Counted from the first letter of the stretch, positions 16,236 to 25,789 are shown. The stretch: DNA of 30,544 nucleotides from JAEUOS01 sp031423955 (GCA_031423955.1 JANPGJ010000706.1:1-30544), one strand, 5' to 3'. Notes: generated from the sequence alone by a model not told the origin. Translations and numbers: made by a program.

Positions 16236-16260
16236 AGCAGAGCGATTTCCGCTCTACCAA
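16231..16260 (-). promoter_or_regulatory. Candidate promoter of the M24 gene with embedded palindrome
   Basis: Minus-strand TTGGTA (16255-16260), an 18-nt spacer and TATCCT (16231-16236). The spacer contains the perfect inverted repeat AGAGCG-N5-CGCTCT (16239-16244 with 16250-16255), a likely operator. It would lie between the M24 -35 and -10 and over the start of the plus-strand transcript. Confidence 0.5.
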
Positions 16261-16275
16261 ACCAGGGACTGAAAG

Positions 16276-17889
16276 ATGCCGCTGTCGTGCCCGCGATTGA
16301 CTGATGCAACGCGCGCCATGCTGGCCGGCGCCGCACTCCTGATGAGCGGTTTGCTGGCGCCTGACCCCGCCCTGGCGCAAAAGCGCGGCGGCACCTTCAT
16401 CGTTGCATCCGAAGGCGAGCCCGGTGTACTCACCGCGCATCTGTCGACCGACACCTCGGCGGTGATGATCGCCTCCAACGTGTTCAACGGCCTGGTTTCG
16501 GCCGATTTCAAACTGCAGCCGACGCCCGAACTGGCCGAGCGCTGGGAGGTCTCGCCCGACGAGCGCACCTATACCTTTCACATCGTGAAGAATGCGAAGT
16601 GGCATGACGGCAAGCCGGTGACCGCGCATGACGCCGCCTTCACCTTGAACGAACTGACGGCCAAGAACCATCCGCGCGCAGGCGCCTGGTGGCCCAATGT
16701 GGAGTTTGTGCGGGCGGTCGACGACCACACGCTGGTGATCCAGCTCAAGGCCAAGTACGCGCCGTTTCTGATCCTCTTGGGCAACTCGCTCGGCATGGGC
16801 ACCCTGATCATGCCAAAGCATCTGTACGAAGGCCGCGACGCCAAATCCAATCCGGTCAACCGCGCGCCGATCGGCAGCGGCCCCTTCAAGTTCTCCAAGT
16901 GGGAGCGCGGCAGCCATGTCGAGCTGGTGCGCAACCCGGCCTACTTCCGCGCCGGCAAACCGTACCTGGACCGCGTGGTGTTCCGTTTCGTGCCCGATGC
17001 GGCCACCCGCCTGATCGGCATCGAGAAGGGCGAGCTTGACTTCTTGCATGCCTACATCGTGCCCTACAACGAGGTCGAGCGCCTGAAGAAGAGTCCCAAG
17101 GTGCAGGTGGTCACCCGCGGCCTGGAAATGGTCGCGACCAACGAGTTCCTGTTTTTCAACATGCGCAACGGCCCCCTGCAGGACGTGCGCGTGCGGCAGG
17201 CGCTGGCGCATGCGATCGACCGCAACGAAATCCGCGCACGTGCCCTGTTCGGCCTGGGCAAGGTGGCGCACAGCCACCTCAATTCGAGCATGGGCTGGGC
17301 GTTCACTGACAAGTTCGATGCCTACAAGACACGTGATGTAGCCAAGGCCAACGCGCTGCTCGATGGCGCCGGCTTCGCGCGCAAGGACGGCCGCCGCTTC
17401 GCGCTGCGCCTGACCTGGGATTCGGGCAAGGAAGTCGAGCAGCGCACCGCCGAGATCATCCGCTCCAACCTGCGCGAGGTCGGCATCGACGTGACCATGC
17501 AAACCTACGACCGTGCGACCTACATCGAGAAGACCTACCGCCAATGGGACTTCGACATGGCGATCCAGAATTCGACCACCGGCCCCGACCCGGCCGTTGG
17601 CGTGACGCGCTCCTACCACACGCGGCAAATCCTGAAACTCCCCTTCGTCAACGCGATGGCCTATTCGAACAAGGAGCTCGACCAGTTGTTCGATACCGAA
17701 TACTCGATCATCGATGTGAAAAAGCGCGCCACTGCCTGGCATCGCGCCCAGGAGATCCTGATGCGCGAATTGCCGGGCTTGCCCTTGTTCGAGTTCCCGG
17801 TACTCAACATCGCTTCCTCCGGTTTCATCAATGCCGTCAGCGGCCCCATGGGCTATCTCGAAGGCCGCGAAAACGTCTCCCTGAAATAG
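16276..17889 (+). CDS. ABC substrate-binding protein, family 5 (dipeptide/oligopeptide/nickel type)
   Basis: Periplasmic receptor of 537 residues, typical for SBP_bac_5. The signal peptide ends near PALAQ-KRGG. Family segments include the lobe opening GGTFIVASEGEPGVL, the NVFNGLVSADF region, and the ERWEVSPDERTYTFHI strand followed by WHDGKPVTAHD. ATG 16276 is the first in frame and gives a sensible signal peptide. The upstream ribosome binding site is weak (AGGGA). It is the first gene of a five-gene transporter operon plus a DUF4392 gene. Members bind di- and oligopeptides, opines, glutathione or nickel chelates; the ligand is not readable. Confidence 0.94.
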   Translation: MPLSCPRLTDATRAMLAGAALLMSGLLAPDPALAQKRGGTFIVASEGEPGVLTAHLSTDTSAVMIASNVFNGLVSADFKLQPTPELAERWEVSPDERTYTFHIVKNAKWHDGKPVTAHDAAFTLNELTAKNHPRAGAWWPNVEFVRAVDDHTLVIQLKAKYAPFLILLGNSLGMGTLIMPKHLYEGRDAKSNPVNRAPIGSGPFKFSKWERGSHVELVRNPAYFRAGKPYLDRVVFRFVPDAATRLIGIEKGELDFLHAYIVPYNEVERLKKSPKVQVVTRGLEMVATNEFLFFNMRNGPLQDVRVRQALAHAIDRNEIRARALFGLGKVAHSHLNSSMGWAFTDKFDAYKTRDVAKANALLDGAGFARKDGRRFALRLTWDSGKEVEQRTAEIIRSNLREVGIDVTMQTYDRATYIEKTYRQWDFDMAIQNSTTGPDPAVGVTRSYHTRQILKLPFVNAMAYSNKELDQLFDTEYSIIDVKKRATAWHRAQEILMRELPGLPLFEFPVLNIASSGFINAVSGPMGYLEGRENVSLK

Positions 17890-17937
17890 ACGCCGGCCAA
17901 GCGCTGCGACGCCCCACCCGATACGCGCCCATCGCCG

Positions 17938-18909
17938 ATGCCGCTCCTGATTTACGCCGCCAAGCGCATCGCGCAGGCGCTGCCGCTGATCCTGGTGATC
18001 ATCGCGATCAATTTCACGCTGATCCACGCCGCACCCGGCGATCCGGTCGATGTGCTGTTGGGCCAGAGCGAGGCCGACCCGCAGGTAATCGCCCAGTTGC
18101 GTACCGAGTTCGGCCTCGACCAGCCGGTGCCGGTGCAGCTGGTGCGCTACTACGCCAAGGTGCTGACGCTCGACCTGGGATCGAGTTTCCGCTATCGCGA
18201 GCCGGTGTTCGATCTGATCATGAGTCGCCTGCCGGCGACGCTCCTCCTGATGGGCGCGGCGCTGATTGTCAGCACCGTGGTGGCCGTCGCGCTCGGGGTG
18301 ATCGCCGCGCGCCGCCCTTACTCCGCGCTGGATAATTCGACCACGCTGTTCGCACTGGCCGGCTACTCGATGCCGGTGTTCTGGCTGGGTCAGCTGTTTC
18401 TGATCGCATTCGCATTGAAGCTCGACTGGTTCCCGGTGCAGGGCATGGTCTCGATTCGCGCGCCGACCGAGGGCTTCGGCCGGTTGCTGGACATCGCGCA
18501 CCACCTGGTGCTGCCGGCGGCCACCTACAGCCTGTATCACCTGGCGTTGATGTTCCGCCTGACGCGCGCCAAGATGCAGGATGTGCTGGCGCAGGACTAC
18601 ATACAAACCGCGCGCGCCAAAGGCCTCACCGAGACGCAGACCATTTTCGGGCATGCGTTGCCCAACGCGCTGTTGCCGATCGTCACCGTGCTTGGGCTCA
18701 ATTTCGGCTTCATGCTCGCAGGTTCGGTGCTGACCGAAACCGTGTTCGCCTGGCCCGGCACCGGCCGGCTGTTGTACGAGGCGATCCTGGCGCGCGACTA
18801 CCCGGTACTGATGGGATTGTTTGTGTGCCTGTCGACCATGGTGGTGATGGTCAATGTGGCGACCGACATCGCCTATGCGCTGATCGACCCGCGGGTGGTC
18901 TACCGGTGA
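17938..18909 (+). CDS. Dpp/Opp-type ABC permease (DppB-like)
   Basis: Inner-membrane permease of 323 residues with about six hydrophobic helices. The N-terminal segment shows the PGDPVDVLLG motif of DppB-type subunits. The EAA loop is at DYIQTARAKGLTETQTIFGHALPNAL (read in two parts). A terminal segment, LTETVFAWPGTGRL, is typical. ATG 17938 lies 48 nt after the binding-protein stop, and there is no evident Shine-Dalgarno. The stop overlaps the next start as GTGA. Confidence 0.94.
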   Translation: MPLLIYAAKRIAQALPLILVIIAINFTLIHAAPGDPVDVLLGQSEADPQVIAQLRTEFGLDQPVPVQLVRYYAKVLTLDLGSSFRYREPVFDLIMSRLPATLLLMGAALIVSTVVAVALGVIAARRPYSALDNSTTLFALAGYSMPVFWLGQLFLIAFALKLDWFPVQGMVSIRAPTEGFGRLLDIAHHLVLPAATYSLYHLALMFRLTRAKMQDVLAQDYIQTARAKGLTETQTIFGHALPNALLPIVTVLGLNFGFMLAGSVLTETVFAWPGTGRLLYEAILARDYPVLMGLFVCLSTMVVMVNVATDIAYALIDPRVVYR

Positions 18910-19765
18910 ACGCCGCGGTCACCCATGACGTGCCGCGCAGCGGCGGCTGGCGCATCTTCGCGCGCAACCGCTTTTCGCTACTGGGATTGATGCTGCTCAC
19001 GCTGTTGGTCACAGCTGCGCTCGCGGCCGGCGCGCTGGCGCCGTTTGATGCGCATCTGGTGGGCGTCGGCCCGACCCTGGGCGCACCTGATGGCAGGCAC
19101 TGGTTCGGTACCGACGATCTCGGGCGCGACATCTTCTCGCGCGTGCTGTCCGGTACCGGCGTGTCGCTCATCGTCGGCTTCGCCACCGCGGCGATGGCGA
19201 CCATTCTGGGCGTGCTGGTGGGTGCGCTTGCGGGATTCGCCGGCGGGCGCATCGACGACATGCTGATGCGCTTGACCGAGGTGTTCCTGGTGATCCCGCG
19301 CTTTTTTCTGGCGATCCTCTTGGTGGCATTTTTCGGCGCCAACCTGTTCAACCTGGTACTGGCGATCGCCATCCTCAGCTGGCCGGAGATCGCGCGCTTG
19401 ACCCGCGCCGAGTTCCTCACCCTGCGCTCGCGCCAGTTCGTCGACGCCGCACGCATTGCCGGTGCATCGAACGCCGAACTGGTATTCGGTGAAATCCTGC
19501 CCAACGCGCTGGGGCCCTTGATCGTCAGCGCCACGCTTCTGATCGGCCAGGCGATGCTGCTCGAAGCGGGCCTGGCCTACCTTGGCCTGGGTGACCCTGG
19601 CCGGGTCAGCCTGGGGCTGATGCTCAACCAGGCGCAGTCGATCATGCGCAGCGCCTGGTGGGCCACCGCGGCGCCGGGCGTGGCGATCTTCGTGGCGGTG
19701 ATCGCGGTCAACCTGATCGGCGACGGCTTGAACGACCTGTTCAATCCGCGCAGCCGGGAGCGCCA

Positions 19766-19769
<4 letters not shown>
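18906..19769 (+). CDS. Dpp/Opp-type ABC permease (DppC-like)
   Basis: Second membrane subunit, 287 residues. The start is taken as GTG 18906, overlapping the upstream stop as GTGA; the open frame extends 27 codons further but inside the previous gene. The DppC hallmark HWFGTDDLGRDIFSRVL follows the first helix, and the EAA loop appears at FVDAARIAGASNAELVF. The C-terminal AVNLIGDGLNDLFNPR is typical. It is coupled to the downstream ATPase by another GTGA overlap. Confidence 0.94.
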
Positions 19770-20737
<968 letters not shown>

Positions 20738-20747
20738 GCTCGAATCC

Positions 20748-21758
20748 ATGAACCACACCGCTGCCAACGCGCGACTGCAAGTCAAGGATATCGCGGTCAC
20801 CTTCAGTGTTCCCGGCAATGGCCTGTTCGCGCGCCGCGCCGCGGTGCGTGCGGTCGACGGCGTCAGCTTCCACATCGATGCCGGCGAAGTCGTCGCACTG
20901 GTCGGTGAGTCCGGCTGCGGCAAGACTTCGCTGGCGCGTGCGATCGCCGGGCTTGTCACACCGTCCAACGGCCAGGTGCTGCTCGACGGCGCGGAGGTCA
21001 CCGGATTTCCGCCGCACCTGCCGGCGCCTGCGCGCGCTGCCGTGCAAATGGTGTTCCAGGACCCGTTCGAGTCGCTCAATCCGCGCAAGACCGTGCTGGC
21101 GACCTTGGGCCAGCCGCTGCGCCTGCATCGCATCGTTGACGCGGCCGGGATGCGTGCCGAGGCGTCGCGCCTGCTGCGCCTGACCGGCTTGCCGGAGGAT
21201 GCGCTGGCGCGCTACCCGCACGAGTTTTCCGGCGGGCAGCGGCAACGCATCGGCATCGCGCGCGCGATCGCGCCGCGCCCGCGCCTGCTGATCGCCGACG
21301 AGGCCGTGTCGGCGCTCGACATTTCGATTCGTGCGCAGTTGCTCGCGCTGCTCGGCGACCTCAAGCGCGAGCTGGCGCTGTCGATGCTGTTCATCACCCA
21401 TGATCTGGGCGTAGTGCGCTCCTTTGCCGACCGCGTGCTGGTGATGTATCTGGGTCGCGTGGTTGAAGAAGGTCCGACCGAAACCGTGTTCGCCACACCG
21501 CGCCACCCCTACACGCAGGCACTGCTTGCAGCCACGCCGATACCGGACCCGGTCGCCGCGCGCGCGACCAGGCGCATCATTCTGGGCGGCGATGTGCCAA
21601 GCCCGCGTGCGATCCCGCCCGGCTGCCGCTTTCACCCGCGCTGCTCCGTCGCAATCGCCCGCTGCGCTACCGAAGAACCGGCGCGGCGCCTGCTTGCGCC
21701 AGGTGTGGCAGCATCCTGCCACCTTATAGAAACAGGCATCACCGCCGCCAGCCACTGA
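20748..21758 (+). CDS. Dpp/Opp-type ABC ATPase (DppF-like)
   Basis: Second ATPase, 336 residues from ATG 20748. An ATG at 20715 would add 11 residues and overlap the upstream gene by 23 nt; neither has a clear ribosome binding site. Motifs: Walker A GESGCGKTS, Q-loop VFQDPFESLNPRKTV, signature FSGGQRQRIGIARA, Walker B LLIADEAVSALD and H-loop FITHDLGVV. The oligopeptide tail has the CRFHPRCSVAIARC pattern. The gene is followed after 24 nt by a DUF4392 gene with its own strong ribosome binding site. Confidence 0.94.
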   Translation: MNHTAANARLQVKDIAVTFSVPGNGLFARRAAVRAVDGVSFHIDAGEVVALVGESGCGKTSLARAIAGLVTPSNGQVLLDGAEVTGFPPHLPAPARAAVQMVFQDPFESLNPRKTVLATLGQPLRLHRIVDAAGMRAEASRLLRLTGLPEDALARYPHEFSGGQRQRIGIARAIAPRPRLLIADEAVSALDISIRAQLLALLGDLKRELALSMLFITHDLGVVRSFADRVLVMYLGRVVEEGPTETVFATPRHPYTQALLAATPIPDPVAARATRRIILGGDVPSPRAIPPGCRFHPRCSVAIARCATEEPARRLLAPGVAASCHLIETGITAASH

Positions 21759-21782
21759 GCCCGCCACGAAAAGGAGACCCGC

Positions 21783-22736
21783 ATGGAAATCGCCGCCGAA
21801 AACATGGACCGCCTGCTGTGCATCGAGATGCGCCGCAAGGGATTGCCGCGCGGGTTCAAGTGGCCGCTCTACGAAGCCGCGCGCGCGATCTCCGACGGCC
21901 CGATGGTCTTGAAGGCTGCACAGCTGCTTGATCGCGCGCCCTGCCGCGTCGGCATTTTCACTGGCGCGGCCGTGCCCGAACACATGCCGGTCGGCGAAAA
22001 CGACGGCCCGCTGGGTTCAAGCGTGCTGGCAGCCGCACTCACGCGCATCGGCCATCGGCTGACCATTTACACCGACCCGGTGTGCGCAGCGCCGATCGAA
22101 GCCCTCGTCAAGCGCAACGGCTGCAACGCCCAGGTGGTCTGCCTGACCCTGGGTGACAAGGCGCAGCTGGCCACCGCCGCGCACGACGAAGACCTGCTGA
22201 TCGCCATCGAGCGCCTGGGCGGCAACATCAACGGCAAGCTGCACGGAGTCAATGGCACCAATCGCGACGCCTTTCGCTGCAATGTGGATCACGCATTCCT
22301 CGAGGCCACGCGGCTGGGCAAGACCACCATCGGCATCGGTGATGGCGGCAACGAGGTGGGCTTTGGCGCCCTGCGCGAAACCCTCGAAGCGCGCCTGCCG
22401 GAGTTTTCGCAAAAGGACAAGACACCCTGCGGCGGCGGCATCTTCTCGGCGATCGCCACCAACCACCTGGTGGTGGCCTCGACCTCCAATCTCGGTGCCT
22501 ACGGCGTCGTCGCCGCACTGGCGATGCTGAAGAACGACCCGTCGCTGTGCCATACCGCCGAAGAGGAGATCGCCCTGCACCATGTCGGCGTGGGTCTGGG
22601 TCTGGTGGATGGTGGTGGCGGCGGGCTGATCCCGTGGTGCGACGGCATTCCCGCGGAATCGAATGCGGCGGTGGTCACGCTGCTGCAGAACATCGTACTG
22701 CGCACGCTGGAGGCGCCGCGCATCCGCACGTTTTGA
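21783..22736 (+). CDS. DUF4392 / D-glutamate cyclase-like protein
   Basis: A 317-residue protein whose central and C-terminal parts match what I recognise as the DUF4392 fold. The signature GIGDGGNEVGFGALRE sits around residue 180, and VAGIFSG-like hydroxyl/glycine loops near the N-terminus read RVGIFTGAAVPEHMPVGEND. The mammalian relative DGLUCY contains this domain and interconverts D-glutamate and 5-oxo-D-proline. A bacterial role in D-glutamate or lactam metabolism is inference. The start has AAGGAG well placed before ATG 21783. It is 24 nt downstream of the DppF-like gene, so it should be made with the importer and probably acts on the imported compound. No signal peptide is seen. Confidence 0.75.
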   Translation: MEIAAENMDRLLCIEMRRKGLPRGFKWPLYEAARAISDGPMVLKAAQLLDRAPCRVGIFTGAAVPEHMPVGENDGPLGSSVLAAALTRIGHRLTIYTDPVCAAPIEALVKRNGCNAQVVCLTLGDKAQLATAAHDEDLLIAIERLGGNINGKLHGVNGTNRDAFRCNVDHAFLEATRLGKTTIGIGDGGNEVGFGALRETLEARLPEFSQKDKTPCGGGIFSAIATNHLVVASTSNLGAYGVVAALAMLKNDPSLCHTAEEEIALHHVGVGLGLVDGGGGGLIPWCDGIPAESNAAVVTLLQNIVLRTLEAPRIRTF

Positions 22737-22761
22737 TGAAAAGCAGAGCGGAATCTGGGCT

Positions 22762-22767
22762 TATGAT
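22762..22767 (+). promoter_or_regulatory. Candidate -10 for the SDR gene, with a leader hairpin
   Basis: TATGAT at 22762-22767 in the 106-nt gap before the SDR gene, with a poor -35. Downstream in the leader is the perfect hairpin GCTGCC-GTAG-GGCAGC (22785-22800). This suggests the SDR gene can be transcribed separately from the transporter operon. Confidence 0.3.
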
Positions 22768-22842
22768 GTGTCGCATGTGTTGGAGCTGCCGTAGGGCAGC
22801 GCAACGCGCGCCAGGACGTTCACATTGAGAAAGGCTGATGCC

Positions 22843-23637
22843 ATGACATCGACAGCAAAACCGGGCCGGCTTGCCGGCCGCACCGCATTGATCACCGGCG
22901 CCAGCCGTGGCATCGGGCGTGCCATCGCGCTGCGCTACGCTGAAGAAGGCGCCAACCTGTTCCTGGTTGCCACCAGTGGCGACAAGCTGGCAGAAGTGAA
23001 GGCAGCTGCCGAAGCGCTCGGCGTCAAGGCATGGCTGCACTGCGCCGACGTCAGCGACTGCGCCGCGGTCGAGGCCATGGTCACGGAAGCGATCGCTGTC
23101 ACCGGTCGCATCGACGTGCTGGTCAACAATGCCGGCGTCTACAAGGCAGCGCGCATCACCGACTACAGCTTCGAAGATTTCGATCGCATCATGAAGGTGA
23201 ATGTCTACGGCGCCTTCCACGTGATGCAACTGGTGCTCAGGCACATGCAGGCGAATCGCAGCGGCAAGGTGGTGAATATCGCCTCCACTGCCGGCAAGGC
23301 GGGCTCGATGAACCAGGGCGCCTACAACGCCTCCAAGCATGCGGTGGTGGGCTTGACCCGCTGCGCAGCGCTCGAAATGGGCGCGTACTCGGTCAACGTC
23401 AATGCGATCTGCCCGGGCTTTGTCGAAACCGACATGATCGAAGGCTTCCGCGAGCACTCGAATATTCTCGGCGTGCCGTTCGAAAAGGTGATGGAGGCGG
23501 GGCTGGCGCGGGTGCCGCTCAAGCGCTTTCTACAGCCCAAAGAGGTTGCCGACCTCGCCGTCTACCTGGGTTCGGGCGAGTCCGATGGCATGACTGGACA
23601 GTCGATTCTCATCGACGGTGGCCTGCAGATGATCTGA
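22843..23637 (+). CDS. Short-chain dehydrogenase/reductase (SDR, classical)
   Basis: NAD(P)(H)-dependent oxidoreductase of 264 residues, the normal classical SDR length. The Rossmann dinucleotide motif TGASRGIG is near residue 18, followed by NNAG (95-98), the structural Asn120 and the catalytic Ser148, Tyr161 and Lys165 (YNASK). The C-terminal ending LIDGGLQM is typical of 3-oxoacyl reductase-like and alcohol-dehydrogenase-like members. ATG 22843 is preferred to a TTG 18 nt upstream. The catalytic tetrad is intact; the substrate is unknown. It lies after the DUF4392 gene on the same strand and is convergent with the DUF2442/DUF4160 pair. Confidence 0.93.
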   Translation: MTSTAKPGRLAGRTALITGASRGIGRAIALRYAEEGANLFLVATSGDKLAEVKAAAEALGVKAWLHCADVSDCAAVEAMVTEAIAVTGRIDVLVNNAGVYKAARITDYSFEDFDRIMKVNVYGAFHVMQLVLRHMQANRSGKVVNIASTAGKAGSMNQGAYNASKHAVVGLTRCAALEMGAYSVNVNAICPGFVETDMIEGFREHSNILGVPFEKVMEAGLARVPLKRFLQPKEVADLAVYLGSGESDGMTGQSILIDGGLQMI

Positions 23638-23782
23638 AAACCTATGAATTCAAGTATGGAGATGTCCTCGCGATTCCGCGCCAGGGCCTTGAAACGCCGC
23701 GACTGTCCATGTAATCGAATGCGCGACGCGTCGCGGCACTTGGGACTTGCCGGAACGCCTGATTCGACGCTGTAACGCAGGG

Positions 23783-23816
23783 TTTTCCGATACCCGCCGA
23801 CGCTGTGGTCGGAAAA
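23783..23816. repeat. Inverted repeat between convergent genes
   Basis: TTTTCCGA (23783-23790) and TCGGAAAA (23809-23816) form perfect 8-bp arms around an 18-nt loop, immediately beyond the stop of the DUF2442 gene. There is no U-tract on either strand, so a terminator function is uncertain. The remaining 145 nt of this convergent gap shows nothing recognisable. Confidence 0.35.
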
Positions 23817-23817
23817 G

Positions 23818-24087
23818 CTATGCCACTGCCGGCAATGCAAGCTGGAAGCGGCCGGCAACGACGCCCTTCACGGTGATGTCCTCATCGAGTTCATCCCAGC
23901 GCAGTGCGGCGCCATTGAGTCGCAAGCTGACCTTCTGCAACTGCTCGTTCGTTGCCTTGGCAAGGCGTTCGAAACGATCTGCCGGAAAGCCCAACTGCCT
24001 GCCATCGGTAAGCTCGACAAACACCGTGCGTCGATCAACCCATACCCGGGAGGCAAGCGCTTCGGTTTCAGCGGCGGTGGAACTCAT
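23818..24087 (-). CDS. DUF2442-domain protein
   Basis: An 89-residue protein matching DUF2442 by its RTVFVELTDGRQLGFPADRF segment and the following region ending in WDELDEDITVKGVVAGR. The start at the complement of 24085-24087 has GGGGA upstream and overlaps the end of the DUF4160 gene by 20 nt. DUF2442 proteins often sit beside DUF4160 proteins, and such pairs have been suggested to be toxin-antitoxin-like; the function is not established. The pair interrupts an otherwise metabolic region. Confidence 0.8.
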   Translation of the reverse strand: MSSTAAETEALASRVWVDRRTVFVELTDGRQLGFPADRFERLAKATNEQLQKVSLRLNGAALRWDELDEDITVKGVVAGRFQLALPAVA

Positions 24088-24304
24088 GGAATTTCCCCAT
24101 CAGGAAAGTGCGGTGTTCGAAGACAAGTCGCTCAATCCTTCGAACATCCACAGGCGATACATTGATACTCTTGGCCAACATGACCGGATCGAGCCAGAAC
24201 TTGCATTCGCCATCACCGGTATCCACATGAATGTGCGCAGGCTCATCGCCTTCGTCCGAATAAAAATGAAATCGGAATACGCCTATGCGCAATACTGTGG
24301 GCAT
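24068..24304 (-). CDS. DUF4160-domain protein
   Basis: A 78-residue protein with the DUF4160 hallmark: an N-terminal MPTVLRIGVFRFHFYSDEGDEPAHIHV stretch (seen as two adjoining parts), followed by CKFWLDPV and a C-terminal helix. The start is the ATG complementary to 24302-24304. It is the upstream partner of the DUF2442 gene and overlaps it by 20 nt, so the two are translationally coupled. The biochemical role is unknown. The 85 nt between its start and the hairpin at 24390 is AT-richer than the surroundings and probably holds its promoter. Confidence 0.82.
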   Translation of the reverse strand: MPTVLRIGVFRFHFYSDEGDEPAHIHVDTGDGECKFWLDPVMLAKSINVSPVDVRRIERLVFEHRTFLMGKFHEFHRR

Positions 24305-24389
24305 TGCGGGATATTAGCGTTTGTTTGTCGAATACGTCCACACCGAAAACAGGGCCAGGGCATGACCGACTTTTCAGCTCGACTCTGCA

Positions 24390-24417
24390 CCAGGTTCAGT
24401 GGTTGCAGTGAACCTGG
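24390..24417 (-). terminator. Hairpin downstream of the minus-strand amidohydrolase
   Basis: CCAGGTTCA (24390-24398) pairs perfectly with TGAACCTGG (24409-24417). Allowing one mismatch, the stem reaches 12 bp with a 4-nt loop. It begins 12 nt past the amidohydrolase stop on the minus strand. There is no U-tract, so this is a 3'-end hairpin or weak terminator. Confidence 0.5.
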
Positions 24418-24429
24418 GGCGCCGCGCAA

Positions 24430-25653
24430 TCATTGCAACGCGTTAGGCGCGACACGCTCCAGCCCCGCCACCTGCAACCCGGCCTTGATCACCGCCAGCT
24501 TCGGCGCCTGCAGCAGGATCGCCTCCGGTGCAGAGCGCGCATCGAACAACACCAGATCCGCATGGCAACCGGCGGCCAGGCCGTGATCGGTCAGGCGCAG
24601 CATGCGCGCCGCGTTGCCAGTCATGGTTTGCCACACGCGTTCCAGGCCGGCGTTGTGCAACTGGTTGGTCACCTGCGCCAAGAGCAGCAACGCCTTTAAC
24701 GGATCTGCATCGCCGAAGCGCACGAACGGGTCGCGCATGTTGTCGGTGCCGCAGGCGAGATTGACGCCGGCCTCCATCAATTCGAGCACACGGGTCAGGC
24801 GAATCCGTGTCGGCAGCACGCACACGCTGATGTCGGCCTGGCGCAAGAGGTCGATGGCGTCGGCGGCGAGCGCGTCGGATACGCAGGCCAGTGACGGAAT
24901 GTGCGATACCGCGACGCGGCCGTGCCAGCCTTGTGCGATGGTTTTCTTCGCGACGTAAGGCAGGGTGAATACGTCGGGGCTGTCCCAGTTGTCGAGGTGG
25001 TAGTCGATGTCGCAGTCGTAGCGCGCGGCGAGCGCGAAGCTGGCATCGACCTGACGTTCCGGGTCGGAGGGCCAGACCCGCCGGTTGACGTTGCCACCGA
25101 CGATGCGCACGCCGGCGGCGAGCGCCTGTTCGATGAAGGGTGCGGCGCCGCCTTCGATGCTGTCGGGCGTGGCGAACCAGCCTTCCTGCGGGAAGGCGAT
25201 GATCTGCAGATTCACCCGCCCGGCCAATTGTCGCGCCGCCGCCTGCACGCCCTGCACCGCATTCATGCCGACGAAGGGATCGGCCTCGCAGTTGGTGCGC
25301 GCGGTGGTGGTGCCATGCGCCAGACCCATTTCCAGTGCGCGGCGGGCGCGTGCGGCTACATCCTCCACGGTGAAGGCCGCCTTGAGCTGGCGTACGGCGC
25401 GAATCGCCGCCGCCAGATCGACCGCCGGGACCGCATCGCTGACGCGATCGGCGGTGAGCGTCTTGTCTACATGCACATGCGGGTCGACAAAGCCTGGCGA
25501 CAGCAGGCGACCGCCGGCGTCGTACGTCGCCGCGGCCATGCCGCTGGCGCTGGAAGGTTCTTCACGCACGGCGACGATGCGGCCGCCCGCGATCTCGACG
25601 CGCCAGCGCCCTATCCGCCCGGCCAGGGTAGCGTTGCCAATGCTCCATTCCAT
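24430..25653 (-). CDS. Cytosine deaminase-like amidohydrolase (CodA clan), copy 1
   Basis: Metal-dependent amidohydrolase of 407 residues, similar in length to CodA (about 425). Metal ligands are visible: His59-x-His61 (VDPHVHVDKT), His219 (YHLDNWD), His251 (VSHIPSLA) and Asp304 (CGTDNMRDP). At the position of the CodA catalytic Glu (HCDE) this protein has Asn222 (HLDN), so cytosine deamination as in CodA is doubtful; a different amide or imine substrate is likely. The start is the ATG complementary to 25651-25653 with AAAGGGG upstream; the longer frame to 25767 is not supported. It is divergent from a second amidohydrolase of the same clan. Confidence 0.88.
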   Translation of the reverse strand: MEWSIGNATLAGRIGRWRVEIAGGRIVAVREEPSSASGMAAATYDAGGRLLSPGFVDPHVHVDKTLTADRVSDAVPAVDLAAAIRAVRQLKAAFTVEDVAARARRALEMGLAHGTTTARTNCEADPFVGMNAVQGVQAAARQLAGRVNLQIIAFPQEGWFATPDSIEGGAAPFIEQALAAGVRIVGGNVNRRVWPSDPERQVDASFALAARYDCDIDYHLDNWDSPDVFTLPYVAKKTIAQGWHGRVAVSHIPSLACVSDALAADAIDLLRQADISVCVLPTRIRLTRVLELMEAGVNLACGTDNMRDPFVRFGDADPLKALLLLAQVTNQLHNAGLERVWQTMTGNAARMLRLTDHGLAAGCHADLVLFDARSAPEAILLQAPKLAVIKAGLQVAGLERVAPNALQ

Positions 25654-25777
25654 GCGTTTGCCCCTTTCCGGCGTCGCGTGCAGCGCGCGCCACAGTATCC
25701 GATTCGATTCTTCGACAGCACAGCGGCTTGCAAGCCACATGCCCGCCACGCGATGATTGCATGGCACGCAAGCTGCA

Positions 25778-25789
25778 ATGGTTTACCAT
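25778..25789. promoter_or_regulatory. Palindromic operator-like site between two amidohydrolase genes
   Basis: ATGGT-TT-ACCAT is a perfect palindrome in the 228-nt divergent region. It resembles the TGGT-N-ACCA core of GntR/FadR-type operators. Partly overlapping it is a second inverted repeat, ATTGCA (25756-25761) and TGCAAT (25774-25779). A symmetric site between divergent genes suggests joint control. No regulator gene is adjacent. Confidence 0.35.

Noticed and set aside
14756..16237. A 493-codon plus-strand open frame opposite the M24 gene
   Set aside because: Low-complexity composition typical of antisense frames; the minus strand carries a complete M24 protein with a strong ribosome binding site.
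16144..18654. An 836-codon open frame on the minus strand opposite the peptide-type transporter genes
   Set aside because: It is a high-GC antisense shadow: its translation is rich in His, Gln, Arg and Gly with no recognisable domain, while the plus strand encodes clear SBP_bac_5 and permease proteins.
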